Of a stretch of 34,226 nucleotides of DNA, positions 8,171 through 15,409 are shown piece by piece. Below the pieces are notes generated by a model. The model made no database searches. It was not told where the DNA came from and was given only the letters and a program-made list of their open reading frames with translations. Position 1 is the stretch's first letter. Every line of letters begins with the position of its first letter. This DNA comes from Lachnospiraceae bacterium UBA3802 (GTDB lineage: Bacteria; Bacillota; Clostridia; Lachnospirales; Lachnospiraceae), in assembly GCA_002369155.1 (NCBI GenBank), contig DFEM01000188.1, positions 1 through 34,226 of the forward strand, written 5' to 3'. The position numbers were made by a program, and so were the translations under genes.

Positions 8171-8791
8171 TTATTCTGAAACACCGTGTGATTTGTAGTA
8201 ATCATCAAACATTTTGTTTGCGGCATCCAGTGTCTCGTAACAAATGTCGGGAAGTTTTCTTCCCCATGTTCCGCCTGCCATGTCAAAGCCCTTTTGCATG
8301 GCTTTTTGCATTTCCTTCATCTTGTCGACATCGTCGCCGGCAATGGCACATGCAAAATCAAACATTCTTTGAGAAGTCTGCTTTACGCCGTAATATCCGT
8401 CCTCGGAAATATCTTTTTGAGCCTGAGCTCGTGTTTCGGGATCAACCTCAAAATTTCCGCTCGCGAGTTCTCTCCACATGTCGGTTGCATTGGCAAATGT
8501 TTTAGCCTGCTTGCCGAACATTTCATTAACAAGGCTAAGGAGCCGGCTCTCTCTGGCTTCTGCATCAGCCTTAAGCTGATCAACAAGTTTGGCTCTGTCC
8601 TCAGGACTCATCCTGTTAATTGAGTAAGTCGCCTTTTTCTCGGGTTGGGATTTCTCGTAAACCGCAGCTTCATTCGCATCGGCTTTGGATTTGGATTCTG
8701 TTTTTTCGTCCTTTTTATCCGACCTGCCGACTTTGGTGTCTTTCGCAACATACGCCGAATATGTCGCTTCAGTGGTAATTTCCATTCCCAT
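8171..8791 (-). CDS. Uncharacterised protein, DUF5610-like, probable flagellar-regulon member
   Basis: A 206-residue soluble protein, no signal peptide. The N-terminal 65 residues are a Lys/Asp/Glu-rich linker ending in AAVYEKSQP. The C-terminal 140 residues look like a compact helical domain with ISEDGYYGVKQTSQRMFDFA, a run of Met/Lys-rich helices, then GTWGRKLPDICYETLDAANKMF. From memory this domain resembles DUF5610-type proteins found near flagellar genes; the function is unknown. The start at 8791 is preferred because AAGGAGG lies 8 bases upstream; an upstream in-frame extension to 8866 would run through the leader. A sigma-28 promoter lies about 90 bases upstream, which ties the gene to late flagellar expression. 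A terminator follows. Confidence 0.75.
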   Translation of the reverse strand: MGMEITTEATYSAYVAKDTKVGRSDKKDEKTESKSKADANEAAVYEKSQPEKKATYSINRMSPEDRAKLVDQLKADAEARESRLLSLVNEMFGKQAKTFANATDMWRELASGNFEVDPETRAQAQKDISEDGYYGVKQTSQRMFDFACAIAGDDVDKMKEMQKAMQKGFDMAGGTWGRKLPDICYETLDAANKMFDDYYKSHGVSE

Positions 8792-8825
8792 AATTTCATC
8801 CTCCTTGATTATTTTTACTATACAC

Positions 8826-8864
8826 GTCGTCCGTCGTTTCCTCCCTGAAAGCGATAGGGACGAC
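8826..8864 (-). other. Structured 5' leader with two competing hairpins
   Basis: In the leader between the sigma-28 promoter and the start codon, minus-strand GTCGTCC (8858-8864) can pair with GGACGAC (8826-8832). Alternatively GTCG plus TCCC pairs with GGGA plus CGAC inside the same stretch. The two foldings exclude each other. No known riboswitch signature is recognised; a regulatory role is inference. Confidence 0.35.
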
Positions 8865-8881
8865 AAATACGGCTATAATTT

Positions 8882-8908
8882 ATATCGGACGATTTCTTTA
8901 ATTGTTTA
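8882..8908 (-). promoter_or_regulatory. Sigma-28 (SigD/FliA-type) promoter
   Basis: On minus, TAAA (8905-8908), exactly 15 bases, then TCCGATAT (8882-8889). The consensus is TAAA-N15-GCCGATAA, so the -35 is perfect, the spacing exact and the -10 matches 6 of 8. It points at the gene starting at 8791, suggesting expression with late flagellar genes. Confidence 0.7.
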
Positions 8909-8949
8909 CAGGCAGTCTTAAACTCCTTTAATTCCAATTTTTTTCTCAA

Positions 8950-9483
8950 TTATGCTTTAATATCCAATTTTGCTCCGACCGTCTCAACAGGAGCGGAACT
9001 TGGAACCATACCGTCAGCCACTATGTTTACACTTGTGAATGTTCCGGAAATTCTGTTGCCGTCTGAAACATTTTCGTCTTCCTTGGTCTTGGCTGATTCT
9101 GTGATTTTTTCCTGTTGTTCTGCTTTGGCTTTCTTTTCTGCTTTTTTCTTCTCGGCTGCCTTTTCGGCTTTCTTCTTTTCCGCAGCTTTTTCCGCTCTGA
9201 CAATTTCGGCATCTGCCTTGGCGGCCTGCTTAAGATCGCTGTTCATTTCGGAAAGTGTATTCATCGTGCTTTTTCCTATTTTAGTTGCTTTTTCTTCGGT
9301 AACTGCAAGCTCTTCCTCTTTTCTTTTAACATCTGTTCCCGAAGACATATCCTGCTTTATTTCAGCTTTAAGCACATTGGATTTGCCATCCATTTGCTTT
9401 TTGGCATTGCTTTGAACGTGAGCCATTTTCATGGAGCATTTTGCATTTATTAATGACTGTGACATTATATTTGATATTGCCAT
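8950..9483 (-). CDS. Uncharacterised Lys/Ala/Glu coiled-coil protein
   Basis: Not recognised. 177 residues, no signal peptide or membrane segment. The N-terminus MAISNIMSQSLINAKCSMKM looks helical, and a charged coiled coil runs from about 50 to 130. It contains an exact tandem 9-residue duplication, AEKAAEKKK, at 97-105 and 106-114, followed by a third, diverged copy. The C-terminal 45 residues are non-helical. The AGGAGGAAG ribosome site is excellent. The gene starts 33 bases after the stop of the gene at 9517 and is probably in its operon; there is no terminator between this gene and the next one (8.2-8.8 kb), so the transcript may read on. The role is unknown; the context suggests a flagellar-accessory or filament-associated function. 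Confidence 0.7.
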   Translation of the reverse strand: MAISNIMSQSLINAKCSMKMAHVQSNAKKQMDGKSNVLKAEIKQDMSSGTDVKRKEEELAVTEEKATKIGKSTMNTLSEMNSDLKQAAKADAEIVRAEKAAEKKKAEKAAEKKKAEKKAKAEQQEKITESAKTKEDENVSDGNRISGTFTSVNIVADGMVPSSAPVETVGAKLDIKA

Positions 9484-9516
9484 ATTTCTTCCTCCTGTTA
9501 TAACCTGAAATCCTTT

Positions 9517-10281
9517 TCATACACTGACGTCGAATGAGCCTCCGACATCTACATCAACCATTTCCGCCTCGGGAATGCAGCTTATTGCCATGGATATGGT
9601 TGAATCATTTCTTGAACCGGAAGAGGAGATTCCTGCGACGTTTTGCCTTCTTTCCCTTTCCAATCCTTCAAAAAGGGCTTTCAGATAATCCATGTCGGCT
9701 CTTGTTAATCTTCTTTGCTCATCACTGCGATGTTTTCGTTTTAATTCATCGAGATCCTTCTCTGAAAAATCACCTGACAAGAAAGATGTGAGTTCTTCGA
9801 GATCGGACAACATATCATCCATTTCCTCCTCGAGTTCTTTCATCATTTCTTCCGACAATTTCTCTGTTGATATTCTTTCTTCCTGATTCCTCTCCATGTC
9901 TTCCTGAATCTGCTCTTCATCAAAAACTTCATTTCCCGGAGAGCGGCATTCCATGTTTTCTTCCTGCTCGAGATTATGTATTTTCTTTTTTGCTATTCGC
10001 TCCATGGCTTTCGCATGATTAATAGCAGCAGTAACTTCTGTTTCGTTATATTCTTCACTTTTGAGAATCCTGCTTAGAAACGCAATTTTAGAGTGAATCT
10101 TCGCAATTATACTTCGTGCGGAATTTGATGTCTTAGCCTGGGTTATATCGCGTGAGATTGTTTTGAAATTGTATGGAATTTTCCTTTTCAATTTACCCGC
10201 AAAGGATTTGGAACTTTTTTTGACATGAACCAAAAGACCATGTTCGGTTTCTTGAAAAGATACGCCGCTGATTCCATTCAT
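9517..10281 (-). CDS. Uncharacterised helical protein of the flagellar-accessory cluster
   Basis: Function unknown. A 254-residue soluble protein. Residues 35-105 (IPYNFKTISRDITQAKTS to AMERIAKKKIHNLEQEE) form a basic helical region of a type I recall from Lachnospiraceae hypothetical proteins near motility genes. An acidic Glu-rich coiled coil spans 105-190 and includes DLEELTSFLSGDFSEKDL. The C-terminal 60 residues are polar. The start is set at 10281 because GAGGTG, a 6-base match to the anti-Shine-Dalgarno core, sits 3 bases before that ATG. An in-frame ATG at 10329 adds 16 residues but has no ribosome site. Two LytTR-type repeats lie upstream, so control by the neighbouring two-component pair is inferred. 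Confidence 0.7.
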   Translation of the reverse strand: MNGISGVSFQETEHGLLVHVKKSSKSFAGKLKRKIPYNFKTISRDITQAKTSNSARSIIAKIHSKIAFLSRILKSEEYNETEVTAAINHAKAMERIAKKKIHNLEQEENMECRSPGNEVFDEEQIQEDMERNQEERISTEKLSEEMMKELEEEMDDMLSDLEELTSFLSGDFSEKDLDELKRKHRSDEQRRLTRADMDYLKALFEGLERERRQNVAGISSSGSRNDSTISMAISCIPEAEMVDVDVGGSFDVSV

Positions 10282-10364
10282 ACGCACCTCTTTTTCCGGC
10301 ATCCTTGCCAAAATATCTTCTCTATTCATCTAATCGAACAAATAATGTATTAAATAACAACCAC

Positions 10365-10397
10365 GGTGTGAATCGCACTTTTTCTGTTGTGAAAGCA
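10365..10397 (-). promoter_or_regulatory. LytTR-type double box B
   Basis: On minus: TGCTTTCACAAC, a 9-base spacer AGAAAAAGT, then GCGATTCACACC, giving a 21-base period (two helical turns). It closely matches the boxes at 13645-13677 and 11380-11412. AT-rich -10-like sequence (TATTTA, TACATT) follows 8-20 bases downstream, before the gene starting at 10281. Probable target of the LytTR regulator encoded at 12836-13573. Confidence 0.65.
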
Positions 10398-10434
10398 CCT
10401 TTAGGATCTGTTTTTATTAAAAAAAACAAACATT

Positions 10435-10477
10435 TGAAATAAAAAAACTATCCCCCGTGAATTGATGGAGGATAGTT
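10435..10477 (-). terminator. Terminator after the FliD-like gene
   Basis: On minus, an 8-bp perfect stem (AACTATCC at 10446-10453 with GGATAGTT at 10470-10477) is followed by a T-rich tract. It starts 23 bases after the stop codon of the gene ending at 10500, separating it from the next gene downstream. Confidence 0.8.
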
Positions 10478-10499
10478 CATGAACTACAGCAAAGAATTA

Positions 10500-11267
10500 T
10501 TAAAAGAAACTGTTAAAGTTGAATCCCGAATAGTAATTGTTATAATATGAACCGTTTCTTCCGTAAACGCTTCCGGTATTATAGTAAGAATTTCCGTTTA
10601 AGCTTTGCTTAAGCGCAGTTGACTGAAGTCTGGAAGCAGAGGACGATATGATTTTGGCATATGAACTGTTTGATCCGAATAAATTTTTTACGGTATTCAT
10701 ATCAGCCTTTTTAAAGTCTTCCTCATTAATTGTAAGTTTACCGTCGATTCCAACTTTTATTCCGGCTTTTCCCAAGCTTGTTTTCATTATATCCGTCATC
10801 CTGGTCATGCTGTTTCCGACATTAACAACAGAAGTATTGCTTGTCTTTCCAAGAGCCGATACCGTATCGTTATACTCATTTACAAAGTCACTGACTGCTT
10901 TAAATGCGTTGTCGGGATTGTAAGAATCCTTGTTTGCGAAAAGATTATCTTTGCCTGTACCTGCCAATTTCTCTGCTGAAGAAATCAGTTCGGAAGACCG
11001 GTTCTTAACATTGGTAAGCGTTTTGTCTGTATAAAGGTTGGTATCAAGATTATAGTTTTTATAAGCGGTTTTAATCGGACTTTTACTGTCTGCACCATAA
11101 TATGCTTTGAGAGCTTTTGCATACGCACCGCTTCGAACACTCGAGAGCTGTGATAAATTACCGTATATGGAATTGTATCCCGAACTGCTGCCGAATATAC
11201 TGTTGATACCCGATGAGCTGCCGTATCCGAAATATCCGCCGTAATTCATTCCGTTTAATCTGATCAT
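10500..11267 (-). CDS. FliD C-terminal-like protein (flagellar hook-associated type)
   Basis: A 255-residue protein. Residues about 115-215 resemble the conserved C-terminal region of flagellar cap protein FliD: AFKAVSDFVNEYNDTVSALGK, then GIKVGIDGKLTINEEDFKKADMNTVKNLFG. The N-terminal FliD domain is missing and is replaced by a Gly/Ser/Tyr-rich stretch (residues 5-40); the C-terminus is also Tyr/Asn/Gly-rich (YYNNYYSG). No signal peptide, as expected for a type III export substrate. The ATG at 11267 follows AAAGGAAG by 7 bases; a TTG six codons earlier overlaps that ribosome site and is rejected. LytTR boxes lie 113 bases upstream. No flagellin or fliD proper is in the window, so an adhesive or filament-tip role remains inference. 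Confidence 0.7.
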   Translation of the reverse strand: MIRLNGMNYGGYFGYGSSSGINSIFGSSSGYNSIYGNLSQLSSVRSGAYAKALKAYYGADSKSPIKTAYKNYNLDTNLYTDKTLTNVKNRSSELISSAEKLAGTGKDNLFANKDSYNPDNAFKAVSDFVNEYNDTVSALGKTSNTSVVNVGNSMTRMTDIMKTSLGKAGIKVGIDGKLTINEEDFKKADMNTVKNLFGSNSSYAKIISSSASRLQSTALKQSLNGNSYYNTGSVYGRNGSYYNNYYSGFNFNSFF

Positions 11268-11379
11268 CACTTCACTTCCTTTCAAATCTTTTCATGATGT
11301 CGGAATTAACACATTATTTCTGATGGAATTTGTTATCTGTTTTAATTATCGTATTTGAAAAATCTTAAACAACAGATTT

Positions 11380-11412
11380 GTTGTGAAATGCTTTTTTTAT
11401 GTTGCAAAATGC
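11380..11412 (-). promoter_or_regulatory. LytTR-type double box C
   Basis: On minus: GCATTTTGCAAC, a 9-base spacer ATAAAAAAA, then GCATTTCACAAC; an exact 21-base period with 10 of 12 positions shared between the halves, the cleanest of the three sites. It lies between the histidine kinase stop and the FliD-like gene. TACGATAAT about 27 bases downstream could be the -10. Confidence 0.68.
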
Positions 11413-11435
11413 AAAAAATAATCTCATTTGAATCT

Positions 11436-12836
11436 TTATCCCATCAGCATGACATTCAGTATGAAAAACATTTTATCTTCTTCTTTATCCTTACGAATTT
11501 CTATATCACCGTTATATTTTTGCGCTATGCTCTTTATATTCTTAAGTCCGTATCCGTGTCCTGTTTCCGTTTTCGAGGTATGGGGAATCCCGTTCTCAAG
11601 CACCAGCTTCTTTTCATCGGCTGTATTTTTAATGCTTATTATGAAAAATTTTTCTCGAATGATAGAAACAATTCGAATACCGGGTGATTCGACTTTCTTT
11701 GATGCTTCATAAGCATTTTGCAAAGCATTTGTCAAAATCACACTCATGTCAAACGAATTAATCCCCAAATCGGCAGGATATGAAAATTCACATTCGAATT
11801 CTATTCCTTCTTTTTTACAAAGATCGTTATATTCCGACAGCACTACATCTGTAACGGCATTTCCTGTTTTTACCGTCGGCTGCAATTCCATGAATCGGTT
11901 TTTTAATTCAGAAACATATTCGCTTAATTCTTCTGTTTTGTTGCTTTGAGCAAGCCCTTCGATAACAGTTAAATGATTGCCGACATCGTGACGGATTGAA
12001 CGCATTTTATCATACATTTCTTCGACTTTTTCTATATGCCTTTGCGTGTCATCGATTTTGTTTTCCAAGGCCTGTCTCTCGAACTCATTTTCTTTGGATT
12101 CTTTAATCTTTTGATAAAGGGTAATAATAACCATTACCGATACCAAAGATAAAACACAGAAAAGCAATCTGTATATACTTGCAGGTATGTTTTCTTTAAT
12201 ACTTCCGTTGCCGATTCCATCCATCCAAAGAGTAAAATAATCAATCATGATAGGCTTTACCACAAGGAAAGTGCAAAACGGCGTGAGAAGCATAAGAAAT
12301 TCCTGCCATGACAGTTCCTCATACTTTCTTCGGTATACTTTTTGAAGAAAATACATTACCAGAAGGAATAAAAGAACCGCTATTACATAATCTATAAAAT
12401 TCCATACAAAGAAAACAATTATGACTGCATTAACACTGGAGTTGTACCAATTGAAATCATTAATTGTGTTTTCTTCAAAGGAACTGATTTCAACCGAGAT
12501 TTCATATGTAAGCCATGTTACAAGATAAAAGAGAATCGAAAGAAAAAGTTTTTGCCATGGATTTCTCCTGTCATCGAGCAACCATGAAACAATAAAGACC
12601 ACAAATATAATTGTATATAAAATCAATTTGGAATATATATTTCCAACCGGAATCATGTAGTGAATAATCCGTAACACCCAAAAAAACAACGCGGAAATAT
12701 ATGCTGCTTTATGCTTTATAGTAAAAGGTTTAAGCCAGAATACAAAAATGAAACTGACTATCGACAAATATATCAACGCCAGAACTCTCATATAGATTTC
12801 TGCAATCTGCGGGAAGTTTTCTACAATGAAATTCAT
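11436..12836 (-). CDS. AgrC-like sensor histidine kinase (GHKL ATPase)
   Basis: Membrane sensor that phosphorylates the adjacent LytTR regulator. Residues 1-240 hold six or seven hydrophobic helices. A coiled coil (250-280) leads to the phospho-acceptor H283 in the IRHDVGNHL box typical of the AgrC/CitA class, then the N box TNALQNAYEAS (N370/N374) and G box GHGYGLKNI (426-434). The start overlaps the regulator stop by one base (TAATG), so the pair is translationally coupled. No agrB or agrD-like peptide gene is visible nearby, so the signal need not be a cyclic peptide. The N-terminal domain is not obviously the AgrC peptide receptor; the ligand is unknown. LytTR box C starts 24 bases before the 3' end of the gene region, on the downstream side. 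Confidence 0.9.
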   Translation of the reverse strand: MNFIVENFPQIAEIYMRVLALIYLSIVSFIFVFWLKPFTIKHKAAYISALFFWVLRIIHYMIPVGNIYSKLILYTIIFVVFIVSWLLDDRRNPWQKLFLSILFYLVTWLTYEISVEISSFEENTINDFNWYNSSVNAVIIVFFVWNFIDYVIAVLLFLLVMYFLQKVYRRKYEELSWQEFLMLLTPFCTFLVVKPIMIDYFTLWMDGIGNGSIKENIPASIYRLLFCVLSLVSVMVIITLYQKIKESKENEFERQALENKIDDTQRHIEKVEEMYDKMRSIRHDVGNHLTVIEGLAQSNKTEELSEYVSELKNRFMELQPTVKTGNAVTDVVLSEYNDLCKKEGIEFECEFSYPADLGINSFDMSVILTNALQNAYEASKKVESPGIRIVSIIREKFFIISIKNTADEKKLVLENGIPHTSKTETGHGYGLKNIKSIAQKYNGDIEIRKDKEEDKMFFILNVMLMG

Positions 12837-13573
12837 TACAAATGCTCCTTACGGGTATGGAATGATAAATATGCTTTAATCAATTCCTGATATTTTCCTC
12901 TTGCAACAGGAATTTCTTCGCTGTCCACATTAACGGTTTTCGAATCGTATGATTTGATAAATGACAGATTAATAAGGTACGCCCTGTGAACCCTGAAGAA
13001 ATCTTTCCCCAAAATCTTCTCAAGATCGGACATTTTTCCGTAATACTCGATCATATCTTTCGAAGACATATGAAGAACTATACGCCTGTCAAAAATCTCT
13101 GCATACTCTATATCCGAAATTATCACTCTGGTATTTGCTCCGCCGGATTTAACCGTGATGGTGCGGCTTTCTTCTCCGGATGATTTGTCAGACAGCATCT
13201 TGTCTATATATTTTTGCTCATTCGCCTGTTCAATTGCCTTGTTAATTACAACTTTGAGTTTTTCTTTATCGAAAGGCTTGACTATATATTGAAATGCCCC
13301 GACATCAAATGCATTAAAAACGTAATCCTCCAGAGCTGTTACAAAAACAATAACCGTCTTTTTGGCGTTGGAACGAAGAAGCCTTGCCGCATTCATTCCG
13401 TCTATTCCCGGCATCTGAATATCCAGAAAAACAATATCGGATTCGAACGAAGGAGAAACTACACTCTTTGCATCCGAAAACGATTCAACCTCAACATTTG
13501 CGTTAACTTCTTTTATACAATCCGCTATCATCTCGCGAATTCTTTTTTCATCATCACAGATGGTTATTTTCAT
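12836..13573 (-). CDS. LytTR-family response regulator
   Basis: Transcription regulator of the AgrA/VirR/LytR class. 245 residues: receiver domain 1-120 with acidic pair D7-D8, phospho-acceptor D51 in FLDIQMPGIDG, T79 and K99; and a C-terminal LytTR DNA-binding domain (about 138-240) with ITVKSGG, DIEYAEIFDRRIVLHM and DFFRVHRAYLINL. LytTR domains bind pairs of roughly 9-12 bp direct repeats spaced by two helical turns. Exactly such repeats lie 72 bases upstream of this gene and at two other sites downstream in the cluster, which suggests autoregulation and local targets. The ribosome site AAAGGAA precedes the ATG by 6 bases; the kinase gene follows with a 1-base overlap. Confidence 0.95.
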   Translation of the reverse strand: MKITICDDEKRIREMIADCIKEVNANVEVESFSDAKSVVSPSFESDIVFLDIQMPGIDGMNAARLLRSNAKKTVIVFVTALEDYVFNAFDVGAFQYIVKPFDKEKLKVVINKAIEQANEQKYIDKMLSDKSSGEESRTITVKSGGANTRVIISDIEYAEIFDRRIVLHMSSKDMIEYYGKMSDLEKILGKDFFRVHRAYLINLSFIKSYDSKTVNVDSEEIPVARGKYQELIKAYLSFHTRKEHL

Positions 13574-13644
13574 AAAATGTTCCTTTCCTCAGGACATACT
13601 ATCAAATTGTTTTCGGATTTAAACACTTTAAATTTTATCATGTA

Positions 13645-13677
13645 TGCGCGAAACGCACTTTTATTGTTGTGAATTGC
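13645..13677 (-). promoter_or_regulatory. LytTR-type double box A (regulator promoter)
   Basis: On minus: GCAATTCACAAC, a 9-base spacer AATAAAAGT, then GCGTTTCGCGCA; a 21-base period. A -10-like GATAAAAT follows within about 12 bases and no good -35 is present, the usual arrangement for an activator-dependent promoter. It lies 72 bases upstream of the LytTR regulator start. Confidence 0.62.
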
Positions 13678-13689
13678 AACTTGCCTCGC

Positions 13690-13824
13690 GTTCGAACCCC
13701 TCCTTCAAGCCTGAGCAGACGGAGGGATTCGCTCCGGGGCTTCGCCCCTTTCACGCCGCGCTCCTAAAAACGATCCACCGGATCGTTTTACCGGCTTCGC
13801 CGTCGGAGCGGTTCGAATCCCTCC
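13690..13824. repeat. Palindromic block built from tRNA-Ser 3'-end copies and nested hairpins
   Basis: A 17-base copy of the tRNA-Ser 3' end (GCAGACGGAGGGATTCG) lies at 13715-13731, in the same orientation as in the tRNA (13881-13897), 166 bases away. Inverted T-arm copies lie at 13810-13824 (GGTTCGAATCCCTCC, exact) and 13690-13703 (one change). Between them are stable hairpins: GGGGCTTCGCCCC at 13736-13748, a perfect 10-bp stem with 3-base loop at 13767-13789, and CGGCTTCGCCG at about 13792-13802. The ends of the block pair with each other as well. No ORF is contained. It may be a small non-autonomous element, or a decayed and duplicated tRNA tail. Confidence 0.7.
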
Positions 13825-13833
13825 TTTTTATTT

Positions 13834-13876
13834 GCACAAAAAAACGGGATGCCTTTCAGGCATCCCGCTTTTTTGT
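13834..13876 (-). terminator. Terminator after tRNA-Ser (works in both directions)
   Basis: A perfect 10-bp stem CGGGATGCCT/AGGCATCCCG (13845-13854 and 13858-13867) with a 3-base loop, flanked by A7 and T6 runs, so it can stop transcription from either side. The symmetry extends outward to GCACAAAA and TTTTGTGC. Confidence 0.92.
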
Positions 13877-13879
13877 GCG

Positions 13880-13965
13880 CGCAGACGGAGGGATTCGAAC
13901 CCTCGTGACCCGGAGGTCAAACGCATTTCGAGTGCGCCCCGTTATGACCGCTTCGATACGTCTGC
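13880..13965 (-). tRNA. tRNA-Ser (anticodon CGA)
   Basis: On minus, a 7-bp acceptor stem GCAGACG/CGTCTGC with discriminator G; a D arm with GGTCATAA; the anticodon stem-loop CGCA-CTCGAAA-TGCG with anticodon CGA, reading UCG; the long variable arm expected of serine tRNAs (TGACC/GGTCA stem); and a T arm GAGGG-TTCGAAT-CCCTC. CCA is not encoded (the genomic bases after the discriminator are CGC). It lies 57 bases downstream of ackA on the same strand, with a strong terminator behind it. Confidence 0.96.
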
Positions 13966-14022
13966 ATGTTTATCGGGCACTTTCGTACCCGACAATTTTA
14001 ATTAAGTCTTATGACGACTTTC

Positions 14023-15216
14023 CTATTTTACCAAACTTGCTGTCTGTCTTGCAATAGCCAATTCTTCGTTTGTCGGAACAACCATAACGGTAACCTTGTC
14101 GCCGTCGTTGGAAATGATGGCTTCTTCACCGTGAACATCGTTCTTTGCATCGTTAATGCTTGCTCCGAGATATCCAAGATACTTGCCTGTCATAGCACGA
14201 ACTCTGCCGTCGTTCTCACCGATACCTGCTGTGAAAGCGATTACATCAACACCGTTCATTGCAGCTGCGTAAGCACCGATGTATTTTGCTACTCTGTATG
14301 TATATGTTTCGAGAGCCATCTTTGCACGTGCATTGCCGGCATCCATTGCTGCGGAAAGGTCTCTGAAGTCTGAAGATACTCCGGACATTCCTTCAACACC
14401 TGACTTCTTGTTCATGATTGTGTTGATTTCGGAAATGGAAAGGTTCTCTTTCTTTGAGATGAACTCAATGATTGCGGGATCGATATCGCCGCATCTTGTT
14501 CCCATGATAAGTCCTTCAAGAGGAGTAAGACCCATGGATGTATCTACACATTTGCCGTGATCTACTGCAGAAATACTTGCACCGTTTCCTAAGTGACAAA
14601 CGATAATCTTAAGGTCGTCTCTCTTCTTTCCGAGGATTTCAGCTGCTCTTGCAGAAACGAAATCGTGGCTTGTACCGTGGAAACCGTAACGACGAACTTT
14701 GTATTTCTCATAATACTCATAAGGAAGACCGTACATATAAGCCTTTTCGGGCATTGTCTGATGGAAAGCTGTATCGAATACTGCTACCATGGGGACACTG
14801 GGCATAATCTTCTTGCATGCATTGATACCGATAAGGTTTGCAGGGTTGTGAAGAGGAGCAAGGTCGTTGCATTCTGCAATAGCATCCATAACTTCATCTG
14901 TGATAACAACTGATTTTGCAAACTTCTCGCCCCCGTGCACGATACGATGACCTACAGCATCGATTTCATCAAGTGATTTAACAACACCGTGATCAGCATC
15001 TGTCAAAGCATCGATAACTGCCTGAATTGCATAAGTATGATCGGGCATCGGAGTTTCTTTTGTAACTTTGTCTTTTCCGGAAGGAGTATGCTTAATGCAT
15101 GATCCGTCCATACCGATTCTTTCGCAAAGACCCTTTGCAAGTACTGCTTCGCTGTCTGAGTTGATAAGCTGATACTTAAGGGAAGAACTTCCGCAGTTGA
15201 TAACTAAAATATTCAT
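14023..15216 (-). CDS. ackA: Acetate kinase
   Basis: Interconverts acetyl phosphate plus ADP with acetate plus ATP, the main ATP-yielding step of acetate fermentation. 397 residues, the usual length of this ASKHA-fold family. Signature 1 [11 protein letters not shown] is at 6-16; further motifs are [36 protein letters not shown] and TAGIGEND. The ribosome site AGGAGG lies 6 bases before the ATG. pta, often its partner, is not adjacent, so ackA is transcribed alone from its own consensus promoter, through a structured leader of about 120 bases. tRNA-Ser follows downstream on the same strand. Confidence 0.98.
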   Translation of the reverse strand: MNILVINCGSSSLKYQLINSDSEAVLAKGLCERIGMDGSCIKHTPSGKDKVTKETPMPDHTYAIQAVIDALTDADHGVVKSLDEIDAVGHRIVHGGEKFAKSVVITDEVMDAIAECNDLAPLHNPANLIGINACKKIMPSVPMVAVFDTAFHQTMPEKAYMYGLPYEYYEKYKVRRYGFHGTSHDFVSARAAEILGKKRDDLKIIVCHLGNGASISAVDHGKCVDTSMGLTPLEGLIMGTRCGDIDPAIIEFISKKENLSISEINTIMNKKSGVEGMSGVSSDFRDLSAAMDAGNARAKMALETYTYRVAKYIGAYAAAMNGVDVIAFTAGIGENDGRVRAMTGKYLGYLGASINDAKNDVHGEEAIISNDGDKVTVMVVPTNEELAIARQTASLVK

Positions 15217-15291
15217 GAATTACCTCCTAATCTGAATCGGGCGGGGTTTCTCCCCACTCGCCGTACCGGCCTGTTTTTCTGCCGTGCACTT

Positions 15292-15322
15292 ATAAAAACC
15301 GCCGCATATTTGTCTTGGCGGA
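15292..15322 (-). terminator. Terminator-like hairpin inside the ackA leader
   Basis: On minus, CCGCC (15317-15321) pairs with GGCGG (15299-15303) across a 13-base loop and is followed by T5. It lies downstream of the ackA promoter, starting about 16 bases after the expected transcript start, and upstream of the ackA start. It could act as an attenuator for ackA and also catch read-through from addA. A second hairpin (GGGG-AGAAA-CCCC, about 15242-15254) lies closer to the gene. Confidence 0.5.
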
Positions 15323-15344
15323 ATTACTCTGTCGAACATACAAA

Positions 15345-15373
15345 ATTGTAGGCTTATTTTGGTCTTTTGTCAA
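15345..15373 (-). promoter_or_regulatory. Consensus promoter for ackA
   Basis: On minus: TTGACA (15368-15373), 17 bases, TACAAT (15345-15350); a full -35 match and 5 of 6 at -10. It begins 37 bases past the addA stop codon and gives a leader of about 120 bases before ackA. One of the two best housekeeping promoters in the window. Confidence 0.85.
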
Positions 15374-15409
15374 TCGAAACGGCGTGTAATAAGGCTTGCC
15401 TGAAACCTG

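Noticed and set aside
8791..8866. Upstream in-frame extension of the DUF5610-like gene
   Set aside because: It would translate the structured leader and bypass the AAGGAGG site located just before the ATG at 8791.
10281..10329. Longer N-terminus for the gene at 9.5-10.3 kb
   Set aside because: The upstream ATG has no ribosome site, whereas the ATG at 10281 has GAGGTG at a suitable distance; the longer form remains possible.
11436..13690. Search for agrB/agrD-like peptide genes beside the LytTR pair
   Set aside because: No small ORF with a processing motif and no AgrB-like membrane peptidase is present, so a peptide quorum-sensing circuit is not claimed.
13690..13901. Short repeats as a possible CRISPR array
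   Set aside because: Copies are in mixed orientation, unevenly spaced and derived from the tRNA tail; there are no regular spacers and no cas genes.
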